DNA of 64,000 bases, from NCBI GenBank assembly GCA_963678705.1, contig OY783223.1, positions 2,108,001 through 2,172,000 of the forward strand. The letters run 5' to 3'. The notes under the pieces are model-generated. The model was not told where the DNA came from and did not search any database. It saw nothing but the letters and a program-made list of their open reading frames with translations. The position numbers and the translations under genes are program-made. The DNA is from Panorpa germanica (Eukaryota > Arthropoda > Insecta > Mecoptera > Panorpidae). Of the stretch, positions 34,394-45,640 are shown piece by piece (within the stretch, counting starts at the first letter, position 1; each line of letters starts with the position of its first letter).

Positions 34394-34653
34394 TACAAAG
34401 CTTTTCAGTCCATTGCAGAAGGTTTGCTTTTTTTCTGTATTTTCTGATAAACTAAAAAAAATAAAATGTTCGGCACTCTTACGACGTTGACTAAAAATTA
34501 TACACTTGTTGTAATTTTAAAAATAAAAACTTTGTTTTATTATTTTCTAAGTAAATTTAATTAATTTTTTAACCAAGCTTAGGGCCTCCCCTGAGCCTTC
34601 ATTGCGCCCCCCTTGGGGTCTCGCCCCACACTTTGAGAACCGCTGGTTTAGTT

Positions 34654-35160
34654 AACCAAACTCTTTCAATGATTTACAACATAATAGTGGCCGTGCCATG
34701 CCCTGTTTCTTGTGTTGTATTTAGACTTTTGTTTGGTTTTGTTTGTTTATCTTTTTGATTTGTCAGTGTGTTACACATTTCTCATTATTCTTATTAAATG
34801 GTCGACTATTATTCGGGTCATGAACTGATTTAATCGTTGAAGCATTTTACATTATGATACTTAGAGCTCGGTTATTATGGGCGCGTCGTTGTCGTTTTGG
34901 TGGTAGTTAATATTAATATGAAAATTATATCATTAGTTAACTTTTAATTGCTTGTATGTCAAAAGAAAATTATTGTTAATGACTCTCGTCAGAAGGTTAT
35001 GATTTATATTAGAATTATTCTTAAATTTAGTGAAGTTTTCTTCTTTATAATTCGTTCTCAGTTTAAGAATTGTTTATTATTTAATAGGTTATATTTTCAG
35101 GTAGAGTTTAAGCAAACATTAAACCGTAATTAGAAATGCCAAGGTTTAATGAAAAGTTCT
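34654..35160. other. Unassigned; end shared with 56398-56440
   Basis: The last 45 bp ('ccgtaattagaaatgccaag', 'gtttaatg') recur at 56405-56440, a short unnamed repeat adjoining H3. The rest shows no feature. Confidence 0.35.
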
Positions 35161-35585
35161 TGCGTACTGCACAGCGCATAGACTTAATATTCTTTTAAAT
35201 ATAACAAACTCAATCAGTCAGTCAATTTAGTTCATATTATTGAACAACAGTCATTCGGCATACTGATTGAAATACTGAATCATCCTCTGATAACTCTCTT
35301 GCAGCAACAAACAATCTGCGGTTAATGTTCTTTTCGATGTATGGATGAAGCCAGTACATTCTACGTCTGATTCGTCGTCTTCTAATAAAAGCGTATGCTA
35401 TAATCACATCTTCTTCATCACTTGACATGTTCCCAATGAAGAAACGTGCTTTCTCAATGCTAAACTTCAGAGAAATGACCCTATTTGCTTGTATGACGTT
35501 ACGTGGACAGAACTGAGATGCAGAATACGTCTGGCTTCAATTACAGCTTGCTGCAACCTACAAATGAAGCTGTCGTGGACAGTAA
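35161..35585 (-). mobile_element. PIF/Harbinger-derived element H3 (one end truncated)
   Basis: The right end 'gctgtcgtggacagtaac' is the TIR (reverse complement GTTACTGTCCACGACAGC). The left side stops inside the region downstream of the ORF, at a junction with the short repeat above. Confidence 0.6.
35237..35428 (-). pseudogene. Truncated PIF/Harbinger transposase N-terminus (H3)
   Basis: Same 63-residue peptide, with Tyr to Cys in the last motif (SVCRM). Reading frame and stop are conserved. Confidence 0.75.
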
Positions 35586-36079
35586 CCCTAAATTGGCAGC
35601 GGAGAGAGGAAAACAAACAGATATATACGATGTATATATAGTATATATAACAAAGCTTACAAACTTTTTATTTAAACACAACATTAATCAAATTAATTAA
35701 AAAAACCAACGAATAATATCTTACAAAGATTTCTATTTAATTATTTCAAGTATTTAGATCTTTTCAAGATACAATATTACTTGTGGTATATACCTTAGAT
35801 GCAAACTCTCTCTATGTGCATCCATCTAGCGGCCAGTGCTGCAACTAATCATACTGTACATTAGATATTCAAGATCCCACGCAATGTTGAAGTTCATGGC
35901 ATATTCCCATCATAAAAATGTTTTATAAACATTCCAGGAATTTATATATTATAGTTAGAGTGGCTTTACCTAAAGCTACGTGCTCACTAAGCAATTTTAA
36001 CATGTTACAATCCGTTTGCGGCGCTGTAAACAAAGTTTCAAAACTATCTGTCAAAAGTTGTATGATCTCTGGTCAGTGT
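35586..36079. other. Unassigned
   Basis: AT-rich with a (tata) patch at 35625-35650 and a 'catctagcggccagtgctgc' piece at 35822-35842. No feature assigned. Confidence 0.35.
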
Positions 36080-36576
36080 TACTAACTAAAGAAATATAAT
36101 GGGCTTGTGTCCTCATTTCTTAGTGGTCGATTTTTCAATTGTTGATTGAAATTGATGTTAATAAATGTGTATTGACGTGTCTATTTTATTAAATATCTAA
36201 ATATTGACGGAGATATAGCAATTAAAAGTTTGAATTGTAGTTTTAGCGCTAGAAATGGTCGGCCATATTTGTATGACGTGAAATGCATTTTAACGTCAGT
36301 TATTTGTTGAGTAGGTCAGTGCTGTGGTATTGTTTTGTAGCTGTTGGTAGTCAAATAATCAAGTCAAATCAAAGAATAATAAGTTCTTACTTTATTTAAC
36401 CCTGCTAAGGCAGACATTATACTGAAATTTTATTGTTCCTTGAAATAGCTGTAAATAATATTTGATATTTTGATATATAAATACATATAGCAGAGATTTA
36501 TGAGCTATAAGGTTGGTAACCTTACACAAGGATTGTGATGTCACATACATTTGGAATGTGTACAACGTTGAATCCG
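36080..36576 (+). mobile_element. MITE family A, copy 5, 3'-truncated, in repeat C
   Basis: Repeat C 'actaactaaagaaatata' (36080-36098) runs into TGGGCTTGTGTCCTC at 36100. The element follows the consensus until 'acaacgttgaatcc' and breaks at about 36576. Copy 2 at 14924 has the same C-A junction, so this was a duplicated composite rather than two insertions. Confidence 0.8.
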
Positions 36577-36800
36577 TTGAATCGAGTTGCTCTAGGAGGT
36601 TCTGTGGTGGCGCTTCAATCCCAACAAGAGAAGATGAGGTTTTGGATCTGGGCGTATCGTCTAGTGATTTATGTGACACACTGGCAAATTCAAATTTAGA
36701 GCCCGCTGAGTTATGTCCGTTGAAAGGGCCCTTGCACTGTGTGCACTATGAACTTGGATGGAAACAGAGAGAGAGGGGGAGAGTATTATAGCATCTTGTT
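36577..36800. other. GC-rich segment with an open frame at a MITE breakpoint
   Basis: The + frame stays open over this stretch (part of 36513-36791) and reads CGGASIPTREDEVLDLGV then SSSDLCDTLANSNLEPAELC. Composition is coding-like against the AT-rich background. The frame starts inside the MITE, no splice sites are clear, and I recognise no family. It may be an exon fragment carried in with the breakpoint, or chance. Confidence 0.25.
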
Positions 36801-37069
36801 TTCAAGGAAAAAGTTGCATTCTGTGGCGAAGTGAATGAAAACGTAATTTACTGAATGCGACTAGATTGTCTTGAGGTAAAATCGTTAGTGCTGCATCAGT
36901 TTATTTAATATTGCATATTGCGTTTGTTTAGGGCTTTTTTTTTTATTTTGTAATAATACCTATGCTAGAAATGAAAATTAACCTAGATAAGAAATAGTCG
37001 TCCAGTGACGGCTTTAACACACTATGTCTTTTTAGTCTTTTAAAGTCAAACGTATGTTTATCTGGTAAA
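36801..37069. other. Unassigned spacer between two MITE A copies
   Basis: No feature seen. Confidence 0.35.
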
Positions 37070-37433
37070 TGGGCTTGTGTCCTCATTTTTTAGTGGTCGA
37101 TTTTTCAATTGTTGATTGAAATTGAAGTTAATAAATGTGTATTGACGTGTCTATTTTATTAAATATCTAAATGTGATAAATACATATATCAGTGATTTAT
37201 GATCTGTAAGGTTGGTAACTTTAGACAAGGATTGTGATGTCACATGCACTTGGAATGTGTACAACGTTGAATCCCTTTAATAATTAAAGAGACAAAATGA
37301 CTTTTTTAATTGTTAATATCTCTTAACATATAAGGAGTTATTAAAAAATAATTGAACATTTGAGGTTCTAGTAACCCACTTTATCAATATATAGTACACT
37401 TTTATAGAAATTAAGACATAGGACACAAACCCA
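37070..37433 (+). mobile_element. MITE family A, copy 6, internal deletion
   Basis: 364 bp with both TIRs (right end 'ggacacaaaccca'). It jumps from 'aatatctaaatg' to 'tgataaatacatat', losing about 270 bp of the middle. The simplest derivative in the window. Confidence 0.85.
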
Positions 37434-37918
37434 TTAAAAGCATTTACACTGCTGGAACTCGTGTTATACAGGGGACTACTGTATTAAAACCATTTAGTTA
37501 GATATTTGGTAAAAACTTAAAAGAAATTTCAAAAAACTATTTTTTCTTTATTGCAAAATTCAGGTTCTATGAAACTGTCAACTTGTAAGGTTATCTTTTA
37601 CCATTTTTTATGTTTATTTTTTATTGCGGTAACGTTGGCATTTCTGTAAACCATACTCTACACTCTATACAGTAGATTTACAAGTTTAAGACTAAACAAA
37701 TATATATTATTTAATGTTAGTTATTTTAAATATTTACATTTTACAAATGAAGATAATTTATTTAAACTTTTTTTATTTAAATAAGACGGATGCTGAATGC
37801 TTTGCGGCGTGTTAGTTAGATATGTAGCGGCATCTTAAATACGTAGACGACATAAATATTTAAAACCTTTTTGGACGATCTGATCACATGTTCAATCAGA
37901 CTCTTACGTGATTCTAAT
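37434..37918. other. Unassigned AT-rich sequence
   Basis: No repeat or ORF with recognisable content. Confidence 0.35.
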
Positions 37919-38044
37919 GCCGGTTTCACACCAAATAGACAGTTGCAGTTGTATGCAACGTTGCAATGTGGTGCAACACAACGAGTTGTACTTTTGCACG
38001 TTGCACGGCAACAGACTATTTGCATGGAACAGACCCATAATACC
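37919..38044 (+). repeat. Outer foldback-family fragment, target of the inner element
   Basis: 'ccggtttcacaccaaataga' and 'cagttgca' here are the same terminal motif as in the 38045-39121 element. The sequence resumes at 39131 ('ccaatgtttacaccaaagag'), so the inner element inserted into an older relative. Overlapping ORFs here are shadows. Confidence 0.5.
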
Positions 38045-38458
38045 GCGTTCACACCAAATAGACAGTTGCATAAAACTGCAACAAAAACTGGTTTTTTTTA
38101 AAAGTTGCATCACTGTTTACACCAACTAGACAGTTTCTGCAACTTTTTTGTCATTTATTGAAGTTGCTTGCAACACAACAGAGTCCCATCTCGAGTCGGT
38201 AAAGATCAAAAGAAACACGGTTGCGTTGCTTTATTCTTCTTGGTTTGAACATGCAATTTTATTTTGTGTATACGTTTACGAATTAATGTGTACTTTCTGA
38301 AAGCCGAAAAAAATTAACAAATTTATATTTGTGAGTTTAATTAATTTGCTATTATTTTATATGTCGTGGCTTTGGAAATAAAACATTTATTTAATAAAAT
38401 GTATTTTATTAAATTCATATATTTGATGTATCAATTAATACACTAATACAATTATTAT

Positions 38459-38575
38459 TACTAGCTTTTACCCCCGTCGCAAGCGACGTCTGTTTTTGTG
38501 TGTGGCTTGAATTTCATGTCAAAATTTAATTCTATTTTTAAATTGAAATAATAAATAATTTAATACTAGATAAGT
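38459..38575 (+). repeat. Repeat family P, 5' fragment inside the foldback
   Basis: 'actagcttttacccccgtcg' and 'caagcgacgtct' followed by 'ctatttttaaattgaaataa' match the start of P at 10501. This copy has the least decayed head of the four. Confidence 0.55.
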
Positions 38576-38797
38576 ACTTGATATAAGGAATTATAGTTAT
38601 GGCACCTACATATTTGGAATAGATTTTATCTGTATACATACCGTGCTTATATATTATTAACTGCTTTGTTAATATTAAAATGCAAATCGGAAGAAGATTA
38701 ATTGAAACGTATGTTTATAAAAATGTATCAAAATAAATCACAAACAATTAAATACACAGACTGTACAAATATACTTCAGAGAAATACTCATGTTTGG

Positions 38798-38962
38798 ATA
38801 GAAAGAGATAAAAGTATATTCATTTCGTGTTTCCCCTCTCTTGTATCGAACGCAGTGTGCAGTGTACCGCGTGCAGAAAAAAATAACACTGCGTTTGGTA
38901 GAAAGAGATAAAAGTATATTCATTTCATGTTTCTCCCCTCTCTTGTATCGAATGCAACCGAG
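38798..38962 (+). repeat. Local tandem duplication (about 98 bp apart)
   Basis: 'tagaaagagataaaagtata' then 'ttcatttcgtgtttcccctc' then 'tcttgtatcgaacgca' at 38798-38852 is repeated at 38898-38955 with few changes. Confidence 0.7.
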
Positions 38963-39130
38963 TTTCTTTCATCTTTACACTTTACCGACTCCGTGTTGTG
39001 TTGCAAAAAACTGCAATAAATGACAAAATCGTGTCTAGTTGGTGTAAACAGTGATGCAACTTTTAAAAAAAACCAGTTTTTGTTGCAGTTTCATGCAACT
39101 GTCTATCTGGTGTAAAACCGGCATAATACC

Positions 39131-39869
39131 TTGTTTTTCTGAACAAGAACACCAATGTTTACACCAAAGAGACAGTTCTTCAAACATTTTTGTCTTGTTT
39201 CAAAAACTGTTTTAGTAAACAGTCAAAGGTAAACACGTTTGTTGTTGATTTTTAGTCTGCTTGATTTAAACACGGAGTTTTGTTTTTTGTGAACATTTAC
39301 GCTTGTCAGTTGTTGTTTATCATGTTTATAATTTTTATGGGTCACACAGAAAAACACTAAAAACAAAACCAGTCTGTCAATAAAACATGAAGTTGTTTTT
39401 TGATTTCAGTGTTTACACACCGTTCCTCTAAATCTGAGGCCGTGTTCACATATGCGTGTACGACTAATCGTGTACGATCATTAAATTATGAAATTGCCAA
39501 AGCGAACAGACAATAAGAACAGCGACTGTATTATAAATACCCGTGAAGTCACAATTCTATGGATTTAACATTACGATTTATTTCAGTGATGATGATTTTA
39601 TTTTATATTTAGAACTGATTATTTGTCTAAAAGCGCGGGCCGCGAAAACCGCGAAGACTCATGGCAGCGTGAGTCAATGTTTTCAGTGAACTGAAAGAAA
39701 TACGACACGAAAGCATTAACTAAGTCGACATATTCTTATAACATTTTAAAGGGAAGTACAGTTCGAAAACGAAATTTTTGATGATAATATGCAGGGAGCA
39801 TGAAAGGAACAATTTAATATTGTTACGGAAATTATTTACGCTACGGTGGTACTAGGATGTCCTTAAAAT
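39131..39869. other. Outer foldback remainder and unassigned sequence
   Basis: 39131-39250 continues the outer foldback-type repeat. 39428-39470 ('ggccgtgttcacatatgcgt') looks like another element end of the GTTCACA type. The rest is unassigned, with a GC-rich piece at 39635-39680. Confidence 0.35.
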
Positions 39870-39968
39870 AAATTTTTCTTTACTCTCCTAAATTTTTTTA
39901 AAATTCTGTCGAGAGATTTTTGTGTATAATAGAAAATAGTTGGGCGAACAGGAAGTTTTACATGCTTT
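39870..39968 (-). repeat. Repeat family Q fragment
   Basis: Inverted match to 'cacacaaaatctctc', 'tttaggagagtaaagaaaaa' and 'cccaactattttctat' of 55430-55510. Confidence 0.55.
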
Positions 39969-40081
39969 AAATGGAAACCTCTATCGAAAAGTGGTTTTAC
40001 ACTGGAACTGCCTTAAATGTATGGTGTTTAAAAAGAACATATGGAACACTGAAAGAAGGGTCAGATGGTGTACATTATATT

Positions 40082-40768
40082 AGTACTAGAGTTTACCCCC
40101 GTCGCAATGCGACGTCTTTTAGGCGTGTATTATTTGAATCCAATAAAATAATTTTTCAATTTAGCAAAATAAAAAATATTTTCAATTTATGCGTTATTTG
40201 ACCAACTTTTTTTTTCAAAATTTGGGATTTTTTTTTTTCGATTCGTAAATAAGTTAGCAAGGTTAGCCTATATACAAAATTTCAACTTTCTAGCACAATT
40301 TTTACTCTTGGCAAATATCGCCCCCGTGCCCCCAAATAAAATTTTGAAATTTTGAATTTTGTTTTATTAATAACATACTTAATTATTCTAGAATCCAGAA
40401 TATGAACTTTCTCTAAAGTTCTCTATCGAGCCCTCGAATTTTTTCAACCCGCCCTTTTTCAATTTTTAAATTTCTAATTTTTGAAAAATGTCAGCATTAA
40501 ATACCTTAATATACATGCAAAATTTCAACTTTCTATCTTTTACGAATAAAAAGTTATACAGCAAAAAAGAGCCCAATTTTTTTCCAGTTTTGCCAAAATT
40601 ACGGATTTCCAGGAAATTCAGGGACGCTAAAAGTCTTAGAATTTTTTTCTCTACGAAATAGGAAATTTTCAAAAACATTGACGGAGCCGTTTTCGAGCTA
40701 CCATACAAAATTCAGCACCAAACATATAAGAATATAAACATACAGTTGGAACATTATAATATAGGATC
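40082..40768 (+). repeat. Repeat family P, copy 4
   Basis: Head 'ctagagtttacccccgtcgc' then 'aatgcgacgtct', and tail 'tacagttggaacattataat'. Full length relative to the other copies. Confidence 0.65.
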
Positions 40769-42716
40769 AGTTAAATATTGCTCTTCATTTAAATTTAATC
40801 CGGGGAATAAATCGTATCACACTTAAACCAAGCATTTAAGTAAACGCTTGACTTCAAGTTGGCGTCAGCTTTTATACGGGACAACAAACCGCTGTTTATC
40901 CATTCCGTTCACCCCAACTATTTATTTCTTGGCAAATGAATCCTCAGCTTCAGCCAAACCGTTTGTGCTGATAAGCTGCGGTTTTGACCAGATTAGAGCA
41001 GAATGTAGAAATCGTTCTTATAATCAGCTGTAGAGAATTAAACCTACATTAAAAAGGAAATACAAAGCTTTCGTTATCGTATGAAAGATACTTTGCCAAA
41101 TCAGATAAGATTTACTTGTATACCTTAGTTGTTTTAACTTCTGTAAAATGATACTTTACATTGATAAGGTTGTCTAGCTGGACTTCACATATCCAATTAT
41201 TATTTAAATTAGTTAAAATGTGTTTTAAAAGAATGCAAACTTCTAGAAATCCTATAAGTCACCTTCTTGGCGAAATGTTTTCTATTAGGGTAAATACGTA
41301 TTGCAGAGAAAAATCTCGCAAAGCAAGGTGACTGGTAAGGAAATATGGCCTGGCCAAAATTCGCTTAATACGCTTACAGTGTGCGACAGGGCTAAAGCTA
41401 AATAGTTTATTGTGAATACATTTATGACAATACTTTCTTTTTCACTGACAAATTTCTTTTTACTCCCTGCAAAGTTCTTCCCTCAAATGACTTATGAGGT
41501 TTCTCAAATAAGCAATCCATTTAAGCATCTCAACGTTTCGTTATTGTGTTATCTAATTTATCTGAAAATCATTTTTTGCAGTTTACATTAAATTACCATA
41601 GCGCTACATTACATCCGGGTTTCTTTTCAAAAACCTGTTCCATTTCCTGTTAATATTATAACAGCAAATACAAATACAATTAAGCACTTATCGTTATAGA
41701 ATTAATTAAAACATTTATTCACTTAATGTGCTCCCCCTATAACTGTGAAAACTCCCCCACCCTTACCAACCAACGCAAATCCCGGTTAAACACATAATTA
41801 GGCTGGATTTCTTTACACAGAGATCTTTTAACATTTTACTAGATTTAAGATTTTCTTCTTCTTAATGTGGTTTTGTTTAAAATTGTCGCGTTTTAAATAT
41901 TTAAAATACTAGCCCCCCCTTTTTCTCTTTTATATAAGTTTGTTAAAATAAAAGTGTCCATTCAGTAAAAATCCATCCCTTTTTATATATATTCATCGTG
42001 ATTAAAATAAGGGGAGAATTTTAATCAGCTTTTGATATCAAGTACCCTCCCTCTACCCTCTTAACCACCCCCGCTTTTCACTTGTAATAAAAACTAAAAT
42101 AAACACCGGAGGGAGTAGAACTCATTAGTCTAAAAAATGGCGGACATCGTTTCACAACAGATTGTGTCCCTTTCTTTGTTGAAGCCTTAGATGTGCTGGA
42201 AAATTAATGATAATAATTTTAAGCCCTTGCGTCTTTTGTAATTTGCTTTAGGAGTCTCCTATTGCTTTGAAAGAGTTTGCGCAACTTTGTAGTTCTTAGA
42301 GATGTGACCGTTCTACCTGCGAAAACATGCCAGTCTGTGCACTTCTTTAGTCAGAAAGGGCAAGTTCATTGCCGGATTTGCATAAAGATATTTTGGGCCA
42401 ACCCCGGGGCACATACAGAACTTTATTTTATAATATTTTTGGTACGTCTCTGATATAAATTTTTTTTTTTTACTTTAAAGATAACTTTTGTATTTTAGGT
42501 AAGCTTTTTTATGTTAAATAAACCTTGCATTCATGTAACAACGCATGGTGTGCTGCAATTAGTCATTGAATTAATTATTACTTAACATCCTCTACTTAAC
42601 TCTAAATCAGACAAACTTACAAGAAGAGAGATTCAAGAGCGATTCAAAGATCGCTAAATTATTAATATTGAAAATTTAATCCACTTAAAATTAGCTACTA
42701 ATCCAGTTTACCAAAC
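40769..42716. other. Long unassigned stretch, possibly unique intron sequence
   Basis: About 2 kb with none of the repeat families of this window. It has C-rich words ('gtgctccccctataactgtg', 'ccctctaccctcttaaccac' between 41720 and 42075). The 61-codon ORF at 40848-41033 has no known domain. Confidence 0.4.
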
Positions 42717-43254
42717 GCTACTATCCACGACAGCTTCATTTGTAGGTTGCATGCAAGCTGCAAATGAAGCCAGACGAATTCTTTAACTCAGTTCTGTCCA
42801 CGTAACGTCATACAAGCAAATTGGCCATTGAGAAAGCACGTTTTTTCATTGGGAAAATGTCAAGTGATGAAGAAGATGTGATTATAGCATACGCTTTTAT
42901 TAGAAGACGACGAATCAGACGTAGAATGTATTGGCTTCATCCATACATCGAAAAGAACATTAACCGCAGATTGTTTGTTGCTGCAAGAGAGTTATCAGAG
43001 GATGATTCAGTATTTCAATCAGTATACCGAATGACTGTTGTTCAATAATATGAACTAAATTGACTGCCGAGTTTGTTGTATTTAAAAGAATATTACGTCT
43101 ACGCGTCGTGCAGTACGCTAGAGCTATGCCATATTGCAGCCCAGGGTCCGTGGACAAAACCCCCTTTATTTAAGTGTGCCAGTTACAAGAAAGTGTCCAA
43201 CAAGCGGTATATGACGAAAGTGTGTGTATGAAGTGACGCCAGGTGGACAATAAG
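42717..43254 (+). mobile_element. PIF/Harbinger-derived element H4, both ends present
   Basis: The left end GCTACTATCCACGACAGC and right end (reverse complement GCTTATTGTCCACCTGGCG) form an imperfect TIR. Just inside the left end, 'gcttcatttgtaggttgcat' pairs with 'gcaagctgcaaatgaagcc'. About 538 bp including the 63-codon ORF. Confidence 0.65.
42857..43048 (+). pseudogene. Truncated PIF/Harbinger transposase N-terminus (H4)
   Basis: Identical peptide to H1 from MSSDEEDV to TVVQ. An upstream in-frame ATG at 42821 lies in the element's leader and is not shared by the other copies. Confidence 0.75.
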
Positions 43255-44014
43255 CTTTAGTCCAATTTTTAACTGTACAATTTTGTGTTCCTAGTGGTGC
43301 ACTATGTATTACACATATATGCATTTTTTTCACAAAAAACTGAAAGTGCATTTTCTGATTGCGCTGCAGGATATAAGATGCAAGGCATTTGCATCTCAGT
43401 CACTCTGCAACATATATGACACCACAGTAGCATCTCCAGGAGTTCTTATCCATTTGGAGGCGTTATATTCTTTTTTGTATAAAAGGTGAAAGGAAAGAAC
43501 CAGATCTAAATATAAAAGTGATAAGTGAAAAGATAAAAAGTGTATGTTAAACAAACCCTTAAATAAAAGCGATTATGTAAATGCAACTCTCCTACTTCCC
43601 TCCAATGCTATCATTCCATGCGTGCAATTAATTGTTTGCTTAAGACTTTACGATTCTCTTAAATGAATTCATCACGCACCCAATATAAGCATAAACATAT
43701 AAATCCCGAACCTTACCGAATGACACACGAACACGAGCACGAGCACGAGCACGACATGGCGTTTGCACATATCATGATGTTATTTATTTGTTCTGTCAGA
43801 TATTTTTAAACTTTAATCATCTATGTAAACTATTTCAATTTGTAAATCAAATTAAGTGTGGTATGTTAATGTATTAGCGCAAATGCCAAAGTCAATTTGT
43901 GCGCCAACTGGTTTTGCATGTGGCTGTCATATTCAATCAGTTCTGGACCAGATTGCACAAGTGTGTGTTACAATATTGAAGATCGAATTCTTTCCGAAAT
44001 GCACTTCATATATT
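43255..44014. other. Unassigned, with a hexamer microsatellite
   Basis: 43729-43754 is a (CGAGCA)n-type run. The rest shows no family; 43316-43440 is less AT-rich without a recognisable ORF. Confidence 0.35.
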
Positions 44015-44175
44015 TCAATTATGGAGCACACAATTAAAGCCGGCCCCAGACAATGTGGTGAACGTTTGATTCAAATGCTTGCCTTCAACGTGTGAGTCAA
44101 ATATTGGAAGATTGACAAGGAAAATTTCCTGCTACATGGTGGAACCTATGTTTGATCCGAATGATTTATTTATTT
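44015..44175 (+). repeat. Repeat family Q fragment
   Basis: 'caaatgcttgcct', 'atattggaagattgacaagg', 'ctgctacatggtggaac' and 'gaatgatttatttatttga' match 24900-24995. Confidence 0.55.
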
Positions 44176-44179
44176 GATT

Positions 44180-44850
44180 AATACGATAAAAAAGAAGCAT
44201 ATTTTCGATAATGATTTTTGACGACACAGTTAATAAATAATTATTTCTATAATTACTACATGATAAAATACCATTTGAAGAATACTTTGTGAAATTTTCA
44301 TAAATAAATATCAAGAAATGAGACATTGACAGCGAATCTCCGCAGACGTTACAAAAAAAAGTAACATTGCGGTGCCACTCATAACTCATCACTGGATTAT
44401 TTGAAATCAAAAAACCAAAATGATTTCATAAGTTGATAAGTTTCTGCAGGTAACGCTGTCGAGTTTTTCATGTTTTAATGATTTTTCAATTTTTTACAGC
44501 ACTTAGAAGTCAAAATACCGATTTTTCACGAATCTTTATTCTTTTAAAATACGTTAAAATTAAAAAAATTAAAAAAAACTCGGCAGCGTTGCCTCGGCAT
44601 TTATGTAAAGAAAGAGTGTGCAAAATTTCAAAAGGATCGGTGCAGTAGATTTTGAGCTAGTGAGGGCACCGACTCCGAAAAAGTTAAGTGTGAGACAAAC
44701 ACGTTTAAAAATTTCGAAGTAACAAGAAACCAGACCAGAGATGTGAAGACTTAAAACTCTATATCTCCGATAGTTTTACTGCATTCGACTTTAAATGTTT
44801 ACACAATAATCTTAATATGTTGTACAATAATATAAATAAATTTCACAACC
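44180..44850 (+). repeat. Repeat family G, longest + strand copy
   Basis: Begins in 'acgataaaaaagaagcatat' and 'ttgacgacacag', continues through the whole G body, and ends at 'atgttgtacaataatataaa' with no F tail. It is the best copy for defining the 5' limit. Confidence 0.65.
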
Positions 44851-45254
44851 CCATGGCTCTCACGTTTTGATTGCACATTCCACAATCGTGCAGTATCACT
44901 GCGCAACGCGAAGCTGCAACTTAACGCCACGTCGAGTTAATTGTGTTTTACGGTCCCCGACAACGCCCAAAGATCGCAGACATTTTAAACAGATTATGAG
45001 GTCTACCTAGTTTGATCTCCCTCTTCTTCTTTTCTTCCACTTCTCCAGGAGAAGTTCTCACAAGAGTTAAACCGTTGAACAAACAGTAAATAAGCAAGAA
45101 TTGTCGTTTGTAGTTAAATAATTCAATTATTCTGATTTATGACCTATTTGCAATTTATTCAATGTAATGAACCCTCGTTACGTAGCTCTCATACTGGAAG
45201 GGTATATCAGCGAATTTTAACCAAGCGAATACACTGAAAGAGATATGTATGAGA
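44851..45254. other. Unassigned
   Basis: GC-richer piece at 44870-45000 ('gcgcaacgcgaagctgcaac'); no ORF. Confidence 0.35.
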
Positions 45255-45640
45255 AAGCAATAGTATCTTTCATAACAGTGGTGTATCGAAAAAATTAAAG
45301 TAAAAGTTTCCTCTCATGGTAAATTATGTTAATGCAAAACAACTCCAATACACCCTACAGTACACAAGTTTGACTTGGCATACTGTATCGGTACGCGGGT
45401 ACATGCAAAGAACATAGGAATCCACTTACTTTGAGAATTCGCAGTAGCGTAAATAAGCTTGCAGTGTGCGACAGACCTTACAATCTAGTCTATTACACTT
45501 ATAAACAATTTAACGTTGACTTAATTTAAAAATATTAAAGGATTTTCAAAAGGTTCGCACACATTTTGGCTTTTAATCTATAGGAAACATAGGCTATTCA
45601 CACTCCATATATATATGCTCTAAGACTGTAATTGAAGTAC
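45255..45640 (+). repeat. Repeat R copy 2, joined to a foldback D fragment
   Basis: 45255-45560 follows the R markers given at 8680-8970. It then joins 'cgcacacattttggctttta' and 'ggctattcacactccatata', the inverted outer arm of foldback D (32768-32860). Confidence 0.55.

Larger units (their letters stand above)
33574..34645 (-). mobile_element. hAT element remnant with perfect 8-bp TSD
   Basis: The left end CAGTGGTTCTCAAAC and right end (reverse complement CAGCGGTTCTCAAAG) are hAT TIRs. GTTTAGTT is duplicated at 33566-33573 and 34646-34653. The 1072-bp body keeps two minus-strand pieces of a ZBED5/SCAN-D3-type transposase (separate entries). Most of the catalytic domain and the BED finger are missing, so it is a deletion derivative that would depend on another source. 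Confidence 0.9.
38045..39121. mobile_element. 1.08-kb foldback element with about 135-bp arms and 9-bp TSD
   Basis: The left arm 38045-38180 and right arm 38996-39121 are inverted copies, most bases matching. They share 'gacagttgca', 'actgcaacaaaaactggttt', 'agttgcatcactgtttacac' and 'caacacaac'. Within the arm a 'ttcacaccaaatagacagtt' motif recurs in variant form. CATAATACC is repeated directly at 38036-38044 and 39122-39130. The 810-bp middle is non-coding and contains a P fragment and a local duplication. Arms plus 9-bp TSD suggest a MULE-like or foldback element. Confidence 0.75.

Noticed and set aside
36392..36679. 95-codon minus-strand ORF
   Set aside because: Most of it is the non-coding MITE A read backwards; similar short ORFs appear in other copies at the same place (46682-46864, 54003-54212).
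37816..38129. Four overlapping ORFs on both strands, Cys-rich
   Set aside because: They follow the inverted and repeated motifs of the foldback element; symmetric frames on both strands are expected from palindromic sequence.
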